NCBI GenBank assembly: GCA_951812655.1
Contig: OX638319.1
Location: forward strand, 992,001-1,056,000
Origin: an uncultured Candidatus Nitrosopumilus sp.
Lineage (GTDB): Archaea > Thermoproteota > Nitrososphaeria > Nitrososphaerales > Nitrosopumilaceae
Length of the DNA: 64,000 nt
Direction: 5' to 3'
Below are positions 1 through 7,667 of the stretch, one piece after another. A program made the translations under genes and the position numbers. Position 1 is the stretch's first letter. Each line of letters starts with the position of its first letter. Below the pieces are notes generated by a model. The model was not told where the DNA came from and searched no databases. It saw only the letters and a program-made list of their open reading frames with translations.

Positions 1-14
1 ATTAGTATACTAAC

Positions 15-22
15 CTTTATTA
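15..22 (+). promoter_or_regulatory. TATA-like box for the first secreted-protein gene
   Basis: The octamer CTTTATTA is centred about 26 nt upstream of the ATG at 44, the spacing expected for an archaeal TATA box driving a leaderless transcript. The spacing is seen; promoter function is inferred. Confidence 0.4.
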
Positions 23-43
23 TTTACAACACCGTGGTCAAAA

Positions 44-2050
44 ATGGTGGCTCCAAATCTTGTTCTGATGAATGGATCAAAAAAACTGTCGAAAAACGGA
101 ACAAGTTTATTCTTACTATTTATGATCTGCGTGATTTCGATATCTCTTAATCAGATAGCGCATGCCCAGACATCTTCTGTCTCAGAATCCCAAATCACTC
201 TCTCGGAGAATTTGCATAATGACCCAATTGCACAGGATATTCTCAAGAAGATAGAACAGACAAAAAAGATGATTGATGAACTCAGACAAAAAGAGTTTGA
301 GGAAAATCAGGCCCGGGAGAACCTGAAAAAGATGCGGGACATTTCAGTGGAACGGCTCAATCAGAATCTTGCAGAATGGGAGAGGATGTGGGAGCAGCAC
401 TCTTCGCGAAACTCCTTTGAGAAATTTGTAAACAAAAAGCCGTCATACGTACAGGGAGTATTCTGGGACCAATTTGAATTCAAGGAACAGAAGGTAAATG
501 CAGGAAGAATCGCAATGAACAAGGTCTTGACAGACGGTGGCACAATGCATGACGCAAAAGAAGCATACAACGAGGCCGCTACTACGTTAAGGGTGGAATT
601 AATCGAGATGAACTCACAGCTTAACGTAAAGCACAACCTTGCAGACCCCATAGAACAGAAACTGTTCAATTCAGCAGGACAAGTCCATCAATCCCCTGCA
701 ATTCATACAAAGTTGACCGACTTGTATTCGGACTATAAAACTCAGCCTGGCTACATCTTGGCAAACATGGATGATGCGAATACACTGGATCTGAACTTCG
801 ACTCAGATTCAAATCTGAACTGCGTTGAAGGATTTGTTTTGGTTTCCCGAATCACGACCGGACATCAATCATGTGTTGAGCAATCTACTGCCGAAAAATG
901 GATGAAGTCTGGAATCAAAGGACTTGTCATTGCAGGTGCCAATTTGCCAGATAAAAACAAAATTGAGATAAACCCTGCAACGCAGTGTGGAGATGAATTC
1001 CAGGTTATCTATCATATCGCAAAGGCAGAGTACCAATGTGTGTCAGAACATGATGCAACATTCATGCTAGAACAGAGCATTGCTGAAAGTCATACGCTTG
1101 TCGACTATATCGGAATAAAGGATGAGCAAAAGACATACGAGGACATTGTTTACGATATCAATCAGAGAATACTTGCGATTAACGAGGAATTTGACATCAA
1201 AAACAGGCAATTAGAGTCAAAATACGATGAAATTATAGATAATCATGAATCAACCAATAGGGAGAAAATGCTAGAGGATATCGAAGATTACAAAGTCGGA
1301 ATCATCTCAAAAGAGGAAGTCAACAAACACATTTCAAAAATTAGGGACACAAGTGATGCGCTAAGAATACAAATATTGGAAGAAAAGGCCAAAGATGCTG
1401 CAATGCTAGAGTCTGAAAAGAGACACCGCATGCTAGATGTAATCAAAGGACATGACAACAATCCAGACCTTGATGTTGACTGGGATCATCTAAATTCAAC
1501 AGATAGTAGCGTACAAGTTTCAAGTGAGGAAGAAGAGACAGTGTACCAACCAGTCATAATTACAATATCAGACAAGGATGATAAAGTGATCCTGGATAAG
1601 ATAAACGTGGTCAATTCGTTTGGCCATAGGTTCGATGAGATAAAATCCGAACAGGTTTTGCAAATTGCTGCGGATATTACTAATTCAAGTAAGCATGAGC
1701 AGGACTTCGCATACGTGGTGGAGATAACTGATGACCAGAACAACCCCGTTCAGCCAGCAAAGTGGGCGACAGGAACACTTAACCCTGTCCAGACATTCAA
1801 CGTGAGCTTGTCCTGGATTCCAGAAGATGCAGGAGAATACAAGGCCTCTGTCTTCGTCGGAACCGACATCAATTCTGTTTTGCAGGCGGCAGACATAGAA
1901 ATCAACGTGAATTCAGATGGGGATGTCTCTGATGAGGATTATTGTAAAAACGATAGTGAGCTACTTTTCAAGTATTCAGACAATTCCCCAATTTGCGTAG
2001 CTTCTGACACTGCTTTCAAGCTAATCAATAAAGGATTGGCATTTGCTTAA
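44..2050 (+). CDS. Secreted coiled-coil protein with three Cys-pair repeats and an Ig-like domain
   Basis: Unrecognised exported protein of 668 residues. A hydrophobic segment near residues 22-40 ends in AHAQ, a likely signal peptide. A second ATG at 68 would give a shorter n-region, but the TATA spacing favours 44. Residues about 50-120 and 380-480 are charged and heptad-like (coiled coil). About 510-630 looks like a beta-sandwich. A short motif with two Cys about 19-21 residues apart, followed by an amphipathic helix, occurs three times (about residues 260-300, 312-345 and 635-668). Copy two begins TQCGDEF and copy three ends the protein. A surface or periplasmic structural role is inferred; no catalytic motif is visible. 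Confidence 0.75.
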   Translation: MVAPNLVLMNGSKKLSKNGTSLFLLFMICVISISLNQIAHAQTSSVSESQITLSENLHNDPIAQDILKKIEQTKKMIDELRQKEFEENQARENLKKMRDISVERLNQNLAEWERMWEQHSSRNSFEKFVNKKPSYVQGVFWDQFEFKEQKVNAGRIAMNKVLTDGGTMHDAKEAYNEAATTLRVELIEMNSQLNVKHNLADPIEQKLFNSAGQVHQSPAIHTKLTDLYSDYKTQPGYILANMDDANTLDLNFDSDSNLNCVEGFVLVSRITTGHQSCVEQSTAEKWMKSGIKGLVIAGANLPDKNKIEINPATQCGDEFQVIYHIAKAEYQCVSEHDATFMLEQSIAESHTLVDYIGIKDEQKTYEDIVYDINQRILAINEEFDIKNRQLESKYDEIIDNHESTNREKMLEDIEDYKVGIISKEEVNKHISKIRDTSDALRIQILEEKAKDAAMLESEKRHRMLDVIKGHDNNPDLDVDWDHLNSTDSSVQVSSEEEETVYQPVIITISDKDDKVILDKINVVNSFGHRFDEIKSEQVLQIAADITNSSKHEQDFAYVVEITDDQNNPVQPAKWATGTLNPVQTFNVSLSWIPEDAGEYKASVFVGTDINSVLQAADIEINVNSDGDVSDEDYCKNDSELLFKYSDNSPICVASDTAFKLINKGLAFA

Positions 2051-2189
2051 TGCTAGAATCAAATCTATGAATAATTATATTTTGTATTGTGTATTGGAAT
2101 GGTAATTCTCGATTAACCCTTTCCACATAACATCTCTCCAGAATAATCCCATTTTATCTGGATCTTTGAAATTAGAGACATTATGTGAC

Positions 2190-2372
2190 ATGACAATGAA
2201 AATGATGATTGAGATAATGCTGTGTCATATTCATGATGAGTTTGGCTGCACATGGCTCAAATCTTCTCCATCTGAATCACGTATTTTGAATGACTGCAAG
2301 GATTTGCTCGTTATTTTTCATAGTTTGAGATGCACAAAAGAAGATCTATGTCCACTGTTTGACAGAAAATAA
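2190..2372 (+). CDS. Possible small Cys-containing protein, uncertain
   Basis: A 60-codon frame from ATG 2190 (TTG 2166 is an alternative start) with four Cys and a mixed, protein-like composition. No TATA box is placed at the right distance, and an equally long frame lies on the other strand over part of it. It may be a lineage-specific small gene or chance. Confidence 0.25.
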   Translation: MTMKMMIEIMLCHIHDEFGCTWLKSSPSESRILNDCKDLLVIFHSLRCTKEDLCPLFDRK

Positions 2373-2535
2373 GTAAATTCACGCTTGTTTTTAATGTCGA
2401 AATTTTTGTTCACATACAATATATTAGATTCTAACTTCATCTGAAATAGACTGTGATGGGTAATATGCCTAAAATCCGGAACATTAACTCCAGTTCCAAT
2501 GGCGTTTGCCATTCTTCCGTCACAGTCACTTAAAA

Positions 2536-2543
2536 TTTAAAAA
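2536..2543 (+). promoter_or_regulatory. TATA-like box for gene at 2565
   Basis: TTTAAAAA is centred about 25-26 nt before the ATG at 2565, fitting a leaderless transcript. Confidence 0.5.
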
Positions 2544-2564
2544 CCCAATGAAGACACAAATCTC

Positions 2565-2762
2565 ATGCCAAAAATTGAAACCTTCGACGCTGTGGGTTTT
2601 TGGAAAAATGCTTATGCCCATCAGCGTGGCAAATTGTTGAAAAAAGTCAACGTGCCAGATGATCAAATTATTTCTTTGGTCAACAAACAGTACATGGAAA
2701 TTCCTGCAGCACTTCGATATGAGATTGAAACTAGCGGCATCACCAAAAAAGAACTTCAGTAA
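2565..2762 (+). CDS. Small conserved-looking hypothetical protein
   Basis: A 65-residue soluble protein with alternating charged and hydrophobic residues and no Cys cluster or membrane segment. The start is supported by a TATA box at the leaderless distance. It lies 40 nt upstream of the tRNA-binding-fold gene, which has its own promoter, so the two need not be co-transcribed. I recognise no family. The length, promoter and coding-like composition make it likely real. Confidence 0.65.
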   Translation: MPKIETFDAVGFWKNAYAHQRGKLLKKVNVPDDQIISLVNKQYMEIPAALRYEIETSGITKKELQ

Positions 2763-2774
2763 AATTCGAAATTC

Positions 2775-2782
2775 ATTTTAAG
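2775..2782 (+). promoter_or_regulatory. TATA-like box for gene at 2803
   Basis: The ATTTTAAG element is centred about 25 nt before ATG 2803. It overlaps an in-frame GTG at 2782, which argues that the GTG is promoter sequence and not the start codon. Confidence 0.45.
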
Positions 2783-2802
2783 TGGAGAAATTAACATTAC
2801 AC

Positions 2803-3132
2803 ATGACTACTGTATCTTATGATGACTTTGCAAAGCTTGACATTAGGGTTGCAAAAATTATTGGGACTGATCCAATTGAGGGCAAATCTAGGATTATTCG
2901 AGGTAGGATAGATTTGGGAGATGAAGATCAACGTGATGTAATAATTGGCGGTGCACAGTACTATGAGCCAGAGGATCTTGTGGGAAAAACTGTAGTGGTA
3001 ATTGCTAATCTTGAACCAAAAAAAATGGCTGGTGTTGAGTCTAATGCGATGTTATTGGCTGCTGATGTTGATGACAAACCTTTTTGGTTGACTGTGAAGG
3101 AAGATGTTCCCTTGGGAAGCCCGATAAAATAA
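2803..3132 (+). CDS. tRNA-binding (OB-fold, MetRS C-terminal/CsaA-like) protein
   Basis: About 109 residues matching the EMAP/Arc1p-type tRNA-binding OB fold: the opening YDDFAKLDIRVAKI, the internal VIIGGAQYYEPEDLVGK, and VVVIANLEPKKMAGVES are family signatures. In archaea such stand-alone proteins resemble the C-terminal domain of methionyl-tRNA synthetase or CsaA-type chaperones. Likely role: binding tRNA or assisting an aminoacyl-tRNA synthetase in the cytoplasm. I chose ATG 2803 over the upstream GTG because a TATA-like element covers the GTG. The family call is firm; the precise role is inferred. Confidence 0.85.
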   Translation: MTTVSYDDFAKLDIRVAKIIGTDPIEGKSRIIRGRIDLGDEDQRDVIIGGAQYYEPEDLVGKTVVVIANLEPKKMAGVESNAMLLAADVDDKPFWLTVKEDVPLGSPIK

Positions 3133-3183
3133 CTAGTATTTTTTACTGTTCTTTTTTGCTAGCGTCTTTTGAGATGATTTACT

Positions 3184-3744
3184 TTAATCATAAATCATTA
3201 GTTCTTTTTCTTCAAGCATGGCATGTAGATTGTTTACGGATCTATACACACTTGTTTCGTGCTTAGCTCCTGTGCAAACTATCTTTCCAGACGAAAACAA
3301 TAGAATCACTGTCTTGGGATCAAGCATTCTGTGAATTAGTCCTGGGAATTGCTCCGGTTCGTACATACTTCTGGGAAGGGTTCTTGCCGCTTGTTCCAAA
3401 TGGATTTTTCCTCCCAGGTTAATTGATGCTACTATGTTTTGAACTGTCACTGTAGCATTTTTTTTCACTTTGATTCCTCCCTTGCGGAGATCTTGCACTA
3501 CTGTCTTAACTGCCTTTTTTGCCATTGCTTCGGATTTTGATCCAGTACATACCATCTTACCTGATGTGAAAATTAACGTGGATGTTTTTGGAATTTTTAA
3601 TCTAAAAACCAAACCTGGAAATTGATCTGGATGATATTCCACATCAGGAAATTTTCTAGTAATGTCATCTAAATCCATTTTTTGCATGACATCTGCTGAT
3701 GCTACGACATTTTCCACACTAATCATCGGTTTTGTTTGTGGCAT
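3184..3744 (-). CDS. tbp: TATA-box-binding protein (TBP)
   Basis: A general transcription factor that binds the archaeal TATA box and recruits TFB and RNA polymerase. The 186 residues form the classical saddle of two direct repeats of about 90 residues. The first carries FPGLVFRLKIPKTSTLIFTS, the second FPGLIHRMLDPKT then ILLFSSGKIVCTGAK, each with the SGKxVCTG turn. N- and C-terminal extensions are minimal, as usual in archaea. The upstream strand has TTTAAA-type elements at the right distance for a near-leaderless message. TFB lies 17 kb away at 20998. Confidence 0.97.
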   Translation of the reverse strand: MPQTKPMISVENVVASADVMQKMDLDDITRKFPDVEYHPDQFPGLVFRLKIPKTSTLIFTSGKMVCTGSKSEAMAKKAVKTVVQDLRKGGIKVKKNATVTVQNIVASINLGGKIHLEQAARTLPRSMYEPEQFPGLIHRMLDPKTVILLFSSGKIVCTGAKHETSVYRSVNNLHAMLEEKELMIYD

Positions 3745-3821
3745 GTTTGGATTTTTTATTTTTAAACTGTAATTTAAAATGCGTTAATGTACTTTAAGTA
3801 AATAAATACCGTGACTTAATC

Positions 3822-3947
3822 ATGGAATACTACGTTGAGTTGTTTCTCTCAGCATTGGATACGGAACATACAAGGATCAACGAATTTTATCATCTGGGAT
3901 CAAACTATTTTTTTGTGATTAACAGTCATGATGAAGGAATTCTTTGA
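3822..3947 (+). CDS. Putative 41-residue protein with leaderless promoter
   Basis: A short frame starting ATGGAATACTAC that encodes an acidic/aromatic peptide (MEYYVELFLSALDTEH at its start). A TTTAAGTA element is centred about 26 nt before the ATG, exactly the leaderless spacing seen elsewhere here. No homolog is recognised. Length alone gives little support; the promoter placement is the main argument. Confidence 0.35.
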   Translation: MEYYVELFLSALDTEHTRINEFYHLGSNYFFVINSHDEGIL

Positions 3948-4151
3948 ACTGATCTTGGATTTAGTCTCTGGCAATTAGAATATTGATTTGTTGTTTTAGA
4001 ATGAAATCATGTCGATTTTAGTTTCTAAAATCTTCATCACACTTCACGCCTGTTTACAATGCCAATATTCTTGCCCACATCCAAATCAAAATGCTTGATT
4101 CAATAGACAACTTTGTCTATGACTTGATGTTTACGTCAATGAGAAAGGCGC

Positions 4152-4328
4152 ATGAAAGAAAACAATTACTCTTCGTTGTCAGAACCAATGCCTATGCTTG
4201 CCAGAATATGGCCCGTGGTGTCCGCAATCAGGTCAATCGCAACGTCAAGCAGGTCTTCTGTCGTCGGTCTGCTTGTAACCTTGTATCTGTTGAAAGATCA
4301 TGTCATGGGGTGTGACAGTCTTGAGTGA
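4152..4328 (+). CDS. Putative small membrane protein, 58 residues
   Basis: Frame from ATG 4152 with a Ser-rich middle and a hydrophobic segment near residues 36-48 (VVGLLVTLYLLKDHV), a possible single membrane helix. It overlaps the next gene's start in another frame, as do the following genes with one another, suggesting a coupled small-gene operon. A competing frame, 4091-4315, covers the same bases with a Cys/Arg-rich product; I judge it less protein-like but cannot exclude it. Confidence 0.35.
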   Translation: MKENNYSSLSEPMPMLARIWPVVSAIRSIATSSRSSVVGLLVTLYLLKDHVMGCDSLE

Positions 4329-4551
4329 TTCCGCAAAGAAAAACCGTCGCATACCTCTTGTGGTAATTCTGACTCTAATGGCAGTTGCAGTGAGTGTTCC
4401 TCTGCTATCCGATACGTCCAAACCTGAAATAGTAAACCATGCTGTTCTTGATGCCTGGTGTGAAAAGGCCTGGAACGACATGATGAACCAAAAAGAAGGC
4501 AGATTCACGGATGCACGTCTGATTGGCAACATGATGAGGGGCGCATGCTGA
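4300..4551 (+). CDS. Small membrane-anchored protein
   Basis: About 83 residues: a basic N-terminus (KKNRR), one hydrophobic helix (IPLVVILTLMAVAVSVPLL, about residues 18-36) and a polar, Trp/Met-rich tail of about 45 residues ending in a Cys. This suggests a single-pass protein with an extracytoplasmic tail. GTG 4312 and TTG 4321 are alternative starts. Its TGA overlaps the ATG of the next gene, so the pair is probably translationally coupled. No family recognised. Confidence 0.55.
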   Translation: MSWGVTVLSDSAKKNRRIPLVVILTLMAVAVSVPLLSDTSKPEIVNHAVLDAWCEKAWNDMMNQKEGRFTDARLIGNMMRGAC

Positions 4552-4769
4552 AGATGGCAGAAAATGACGGCAATCTCAATGGCACGCTTGGGAATCTAAA
4601 AGCAATCAGGGAAAAAATGAAACTCCAGTTGGAAGAATATTTTCAGGAACTAAATGCCAGTCCTACTCCAAAAAGAAGACAGAAACTGGATTCGAAGGTT
4701 GCCATGATGCGAGAAGCACTTGCCGATAATTTCAAGATGGTGGAGAAGGAGAGAAACAAGCATGACTGA
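4545..4769 (+). CDS. Small helical, charged hypothetical protein
   Basis: A 74-residue (or 71 from ATG 4554), lysine/glutamate-rich protein predicted almost wholly helical, with a coiled-coil-like stretch from LKAIREKMKLQLEEYF onwards. It overlaps the upstream gene by 7 nt and the downstream zinc protein by 8 nt, strong positional evidence for a real operon member. Function unknown. Confidence 0.6.
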   Translation: MLKMAENDGNLNGTLGNLKAIREKMKLQLEEYFQELNASPTPKRRQKLDSKVAMMREALADNFKMVEKERNKHD

Positions 4770-4917
4770 AAATAAAGAATGCGATCATCATGTCTTTGTG
4801 CATAGCATCATGTGTAGATTCTGTGGAAGGCTTCAATGCGATCGTTGTCTCAAAGAACATTTGGCACATCATATTGAAAATAATGACAAGGAAATACCTC
4901 CTGAGGATTTCAAGTAG
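4762..4917 (+). CDS. Small B-box/RING-like zinc-binding protein
   Basis: A 51-residue protein whose first two thirds are packed with metal ligands: CDHHVFVHSIMCRFCG, then CDRC, then HLAHH. The C/H spacing resembles cross-brace (B-box-type) zinc modules. ATG 4762 sits inside the last codons of the upstream gene (8-nt overlap). A role in protein-protein or nucleic-acid contact is inferred from the fold style only. Confidence 0.65.
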   Translation: MTENKECDHHVFVHSIMCRFCGRLQCDRCLKEHLAHHIENNDKEIPPEDFK

Positions 4918-4951
4918 TGTTGTCGACAGAAAATAAAGAAAGTGACTCGAA

Positions 4952-5164
4952 ATGAATCCGAAACCATATGGCAAAAAATGCCAATGCGGACATCATGAAA
5001 GCGAGCACGTGGCAAAAATGAAAAAATTGGATGAGCCGTCTGTTCTTCAGGCAAAAAGCATGTATGGTGTACTTCCCTTAACTGCCTCAAACCTTGAACG
5101 TGGTGTTTGCAAAGTATGTCCATGTGTCAAATTCAATACCGGCAAGAAAAATTGGGGTTTTTGA
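4952..5164 (+). CDS. Small Cys/His-rich (zinc-binding) protein
   Basis: A 70-residue protein with an N-terminal CQCGHHESEH cluster and a C-terminal CKVCPCVKF cluster separated by about 40 residues, consistent with one composite zinc site. It lies 34 nt behind the B-box-like gene on the same strand. The family is not named with certainty. The spacing of the ligands makes it very likely a real, folded metalloprotein. Confidence 0.65.
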   Translation: MNPKPYGKKCQCGHHESEHVAKMKKLDEPSVLQAKSMYGVLPLTASNLERGVCKVCPCVKFNTGKKNWGF

Positions 5165-5225
5165 ACACAACAAAAGAATCAGAGAATATCACGGTTAAAA
5201 GCAAACTTTGTCAGTGTATGTTGCA

Positions 5226-5354
5226 ATGAGAATCAGCTTCAAGATCCAATTTGGAATCTTCGTTGCAGTTGCCGTTGCAGTAATCGCATGGACCTATGTG
5301 GACTGTGGAAGCTTGTTGAGGACCGAATGCCATCAGGTAATGCTTCAAAGATGA
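5226..5354 (+). CDS. Possible 42-residue single-helix membrane/secreted protein
   Basis: ATG 5226 opens a frame with a basic N-terminus and a hydrophobic stretch IFVAVAVAVIAWTYV (about residues 11-25), then a short tail with two Cys. It could be an exported mini-protein. It follows the Cys/His protein by about 60 nt on the same strand. No homology recognised. Confidence 0.4.
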   Translation: MRISFKIQFGIFVAVAVAVIAWTYVDCGSLLRTECHQVMLQR

Positions 5355-5489
5355 CGATAACGAAACAAAAAGTTTATTCGTGAATCATCTTGACCGCTCA
5401 AAATTCCCAGAAAACCAGGCTCATCTAGGCAGTACAGTGAGAACATGAAGTGCCTGCATGATTACTTCATTGAGATGCTGGATTGATTT

Positions 5490-5585
5490 TCACTGCCTGC
5501 ACTTGTCACAGACTACCTGAAATCCGTCTTCCTCAAACACCAATGATACGCCAGATGAGTAGCATTTCGAACATATTCCTTTCAT
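5490..5585 (-). CDS. Minimal zinc-ribbon protein of 31 residues
   Basis: Minus-strand frame encoding a product that starts MKGICSKCYSSG and ends VVCDKCRQ: two CxxC knuckles 18 residues apart joined by a short beta-hairpin-like segment (VSLVFEEDGFQ). This is the compact geometry of a complete zinc ribbon. The gene is isolated on the minus strand within plus-strand small genes. The motif would be very unlikely by chance. Role unknown (nucleic-acid or protein binding is usual for ribbons). Confidence 0.6.
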   Translation of the reverse strand: MKGICSKCYSSGVSLVFEEDGFQVVCDKCRQ

Positions 5586-5735
5586 GGACTCATGTCAATT
5601 CAAAAGCCAATTTGAAATGATCAATCGAATTTTGATTCGATCCGGGTCAACCAAAATTGCATCCGTTTGAATTTCACAATAACCTACTCTTTTAGGCTCG
5701 GATTCTCTTATCCTAAGATCTTGATTTGCAACGTC

Positions 5736-5897
5736 ATGTACTGTGATACTAAGGCCTTCTTCAAGGTGATCCGTCATTATCGTCATCCCGGCAAGAACTC
5801 AAGGCCATTTGCCAGGGACATCATGTGGTACTGCGAGAATCATGCGATGATAATTTCCGCAGACGATACCGACGTCAGTATACAGGTGCTTTCATGA
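5736..5897 (+). CDS. Putative small hypothetical protein coupled to next gene
   Basis: A 53-residue frame from ATG 5736 (TTG 5667 would add 23 residues). Its TGA overlaps the ATG of the next gene in an ATGA arrangement. The product is moderately basic with aromatic residues and two Cys (start MYCDTKAFFKVIRHYRHPGK). Composition and coupling support it; no family is recognised. Confidence 0.45.
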   Translation: MYCDTKAFFKVIRHYRHPGKNSRPFARDIMWYCENHAMIISADDTDVSIQVLS

Positions 5898-6061
5898 TGA
5901 GAAAGATAAACGTCGAGATAAAGGACAAGGAATATCTGGACTTTCTTTCGGTCTGCATCGAGGACGATCTTTCAATGGAGGAGAAGCTCAAGGCCATTAT
6001 CAGATATCATATTATCACGTACAGGAGCAGTATGAAGATGAGAAATCAAAGGTTATTTTAG
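5894..6061 (+). CDS. Small helical hypothetical protein
   Basis: A 55-residue, charged, probably helical protein (MMRKINVEIKDKEYLDFLSV at its start) whose first strand plus helices is vaguely reminiscent of a ribbon-helix-helix, but without a convincing match. Start ATG 5894 (or 5897) overlaps the preceding gene's stop by 4 nt. It closes the cluster of small genes that begins near 4.1 kb. Confidence 0.5.
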   Translation: MMRKINVEIKDKEYLDFLSVCIEDDLSMEEKLKAIIRYHIITYRSSMKMRNQRLF

Positions 6062-6213
6062 GTTGAGCCTGAGAATTTGATTAAAGTACAAAAACACTAC
6101 TTTAGCTGTAATTAAAGCAATTGTCCTGGGTTTCCATCAGTTTTTTCTTTTAGATTTAATTAATTGATTGACTGTAAAATTGAACGAATGCTTTAATTTG
6201 GTTCTGACAAGGA

Positions 6214-7344
6214 TTGATTCTAGTGAATTTTACAAATTTTGACGCTGATCAGCTGTTTTCGATGAATGATGATACTAATCCCATAATGATGTTGGTTTGG
6301 ATTCTTCCTATCATTCTCTTTGTTTTTTATGGACAACGCATTCAGTTATGGGTCACCTCGTCAGAAATCAAGAAAGGAATAAAAAAACTTGCTAGTTTTA
6401 GAGACGAGTCTAGAATCGAACTAATTAACTACGTCAAGAATAATCTGAATCCCAGGGATGATCCCGTAAAAAAAATAGACAAGTTTTTGGATTACTTTAC
6501 CATCATGCCTGTAGATATGGATCCTAACGGGATTGTTGAAAAAGTACGCCATACAGTTAGGTCTAGAGAAGATTTCACCAGGGAGCATGTCCGGTCTCTG
6601 TCTCCTGAGATGAGCGAACTTGAGCTTACAAAAGTCCAAACTTTACTCGAACTGGCATCATCGTTGCAGATGATTCACAAGATAATCAATCACATGTTTC
6701 TTACCGCAAAAAAACAAAACAATTATCCACTAATTTTGCCGTTGCAGATGATTCTTCCTTTCATTATGGAGCAGGCAGAATCAATGAGGGATGCTATCCC
6801 CGCTTTTAAAGCAGGACAGCCCGTAGGTGATGGAATTGGCCCCATGGTTGTTGGAAAAATGATGTTGAATGTTGAAAAAGAAACGTTGGTCTTTCAAACC
6901 ACTTGCGCAAAATCTAACTATGAGGATAGAACTTTGTACTTGCTAAAGGCTGAAGGCCCTGGCTCAACAGTAGGAAGGCCTGCTGATGCGTTGGAGCGTA
7001 TTGTATCTGAAAACAAATTGGATGCGATAATCATGGTTGATGCCGCATTGAAGATGGAGGGTGAAGATTCTGCATCAATTGCCCAGGGATTCGGCGCAGC
7101 GATAGGGGGAATAGGTACTGAAAGATTCCAAATTGAGGCAGTTGCATCAAACTCCAACATTCCGATCTTTTCAATTGTTGTCAAGCAGTCTGTGAAGGAG
7201 GCAATCACCTTGATGACCAAGGACATTGCTGATACGGCAGATGACGTTCGATTGCAAATTTACGAGATGATTTTGGAAAATACTGTAAAGGGTCAATCTG
7301 TTGCAATAATTGGCGTGGGCAATACCGTTGGAGTGCCTCAATGA
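6214..7344 (+). CDS. DUF1512 family membrane-anchored archaeal protein
   Basis: About 376 residues with one N-terminal membrane helix (MLVWILPIILFVFYG) followed by a soluble cytoplasmic domain. The length and layout match the archaea-only DUF1512 family; function is unknown. A Gly-rich, Rossmann-like second half (IGPMVVGKMM; GFGAAIGGIGTERFQ) suggests ligand binding. The TTG at 6214 is the longest start; GTG 6223 or ATG 6262 (just before the membrane helix) are plausible. The stop overlaps the downstream zinc ribbon by 4 nt (ATGA), so the two are probably co-translated. Confidence 0.75.
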   Translation: MILVNFTNFDADQLFSMNDDTNPIMMLVWILPIILFVFYGQRIQLWVTSSEIKKGIKKLASFRDESRIELINYVKNNLNPRDDPVKKIDKFLDYFTIMPVDMDPNGIVEKVRHTVRSREDFTREHVRSLSPEMSELELTKVQTLLELASSLQMIHKIINHMFLTAKKQNNYPLILPLQMILPFIMEQAESMRDAIPAFKAGQPVGDGIGPMVVGKMMLNVEKETLVFQTTCAKSNYEDRTLYLLKAEGPGSTVGRPADALERIVSENKLDAIIMVDAALKMEGEDSASIAQGFGAAIGGIGTERFQIEAVASNSNIPIFSIVVKQSVKEAITLMTKDIADTADDVRLQIYEMILENTVKGQSVAIIGVGNTVGVPQ

Positions 7345-7523
7345 TATTTTCTAAGAAAAAGATCACTGTTGCGTACACCGTAGAACAATGTACAAAATGT
7401 AAAATGTTGACAAAAAGAAAATTTACCGAGGGTGACGTTTTATTTGCAGAAATAATGAAATGTGGATCTTGTGACGGGTTGATTCAAATTGAAAAAATCT
7501 TTGGCGAATCCTCTGAACTGTGA
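7341..7523 (+). CDS. Small zinc-ribbon protein
   Basis: A 60-residue protein with CTKCKML and CGSCDGL knuckles about 25 residues apart, the pattern of a zinc ribbon. It is coupled to the DUF1512 gene by an ATGA overlap, suggesting a partner function. It converges on another tiny zinc ribbon (7532-7645) with only 8 nt between stops. Confidence 0.7.
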   Translation: MIFSKKKITVAYTVEQCTKCKMLTKRKFTEGDVLFAEIMKCGSCDGLIQIEKIFGESSEL

Positions 7524-7531
7524 TTGAAAAA

Positions 7532-7645
7532 TTAATCTGTTCTGTATTTAACGTTGCATGATGGGCAAAACCATGATTCTCCTTCTCCTTGTTCCTTGAA
7601 CATTAAACCACTGCATTTTGGACATGGTGCAATTTCCTCACTCAA
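7532..7645 (-). CDS. Minimal zinc-ribbon protein of 37 residues
   Basis: Minus-strand frame starting at TTG 7645. The product contains CPKCSGLMFKEQ, then a Gly/Glu turn, then FCPSCNVKYR: two CxxC knuckles with a canonical ribbon spacing. It begins 22 nt after the stop of methionine aminopeptidase on the same strand and is probably co-transcribed with it. Such mini-ribbons are often missed because of length. Role unknown. Confidence 0.65.
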   Translation of the reverse strand: MSEEIAPCPKCSGLMFKEQGEGESWFCPSCNVKYRTD

Positions 7646-7667
7646 TACAATTCATCCTATTTTCTGA

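Larger units (their letters stand above)
2051..2564. other. Gene-poor gap of about 510 nt
   Basis: AT-rich spacer between the secreted protein and the next small gene. It holds only two weak, overlapping small reading frames on opposite strands (listed or rejected separately) and the promoter of the gene at 2565. I see no RNA gene or repeat in it. Confidence 0.4.

Noticed and set aside
2318-2512. Minus-strand 64-codon frame overlapping the weak plus-strand gene
   Set aside because: No promoter, no motif and strongly overlapping; likely chance in an AT-rich gap.
3955-4080. 29-codon frame with CxxC-like pattern near 4.0 kb
   Set aside because: Too short, no promoter and no second ligand pair.
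4091-4315. 74-codon Cys/Arg-rich frame over the 4152-4328 gene
   Set aside because: Basic, low-complexity product with no motif; the 4152 frame with its hydrophobic helix fits the neighbouring gene overlaps better. Kept only as an alternative.
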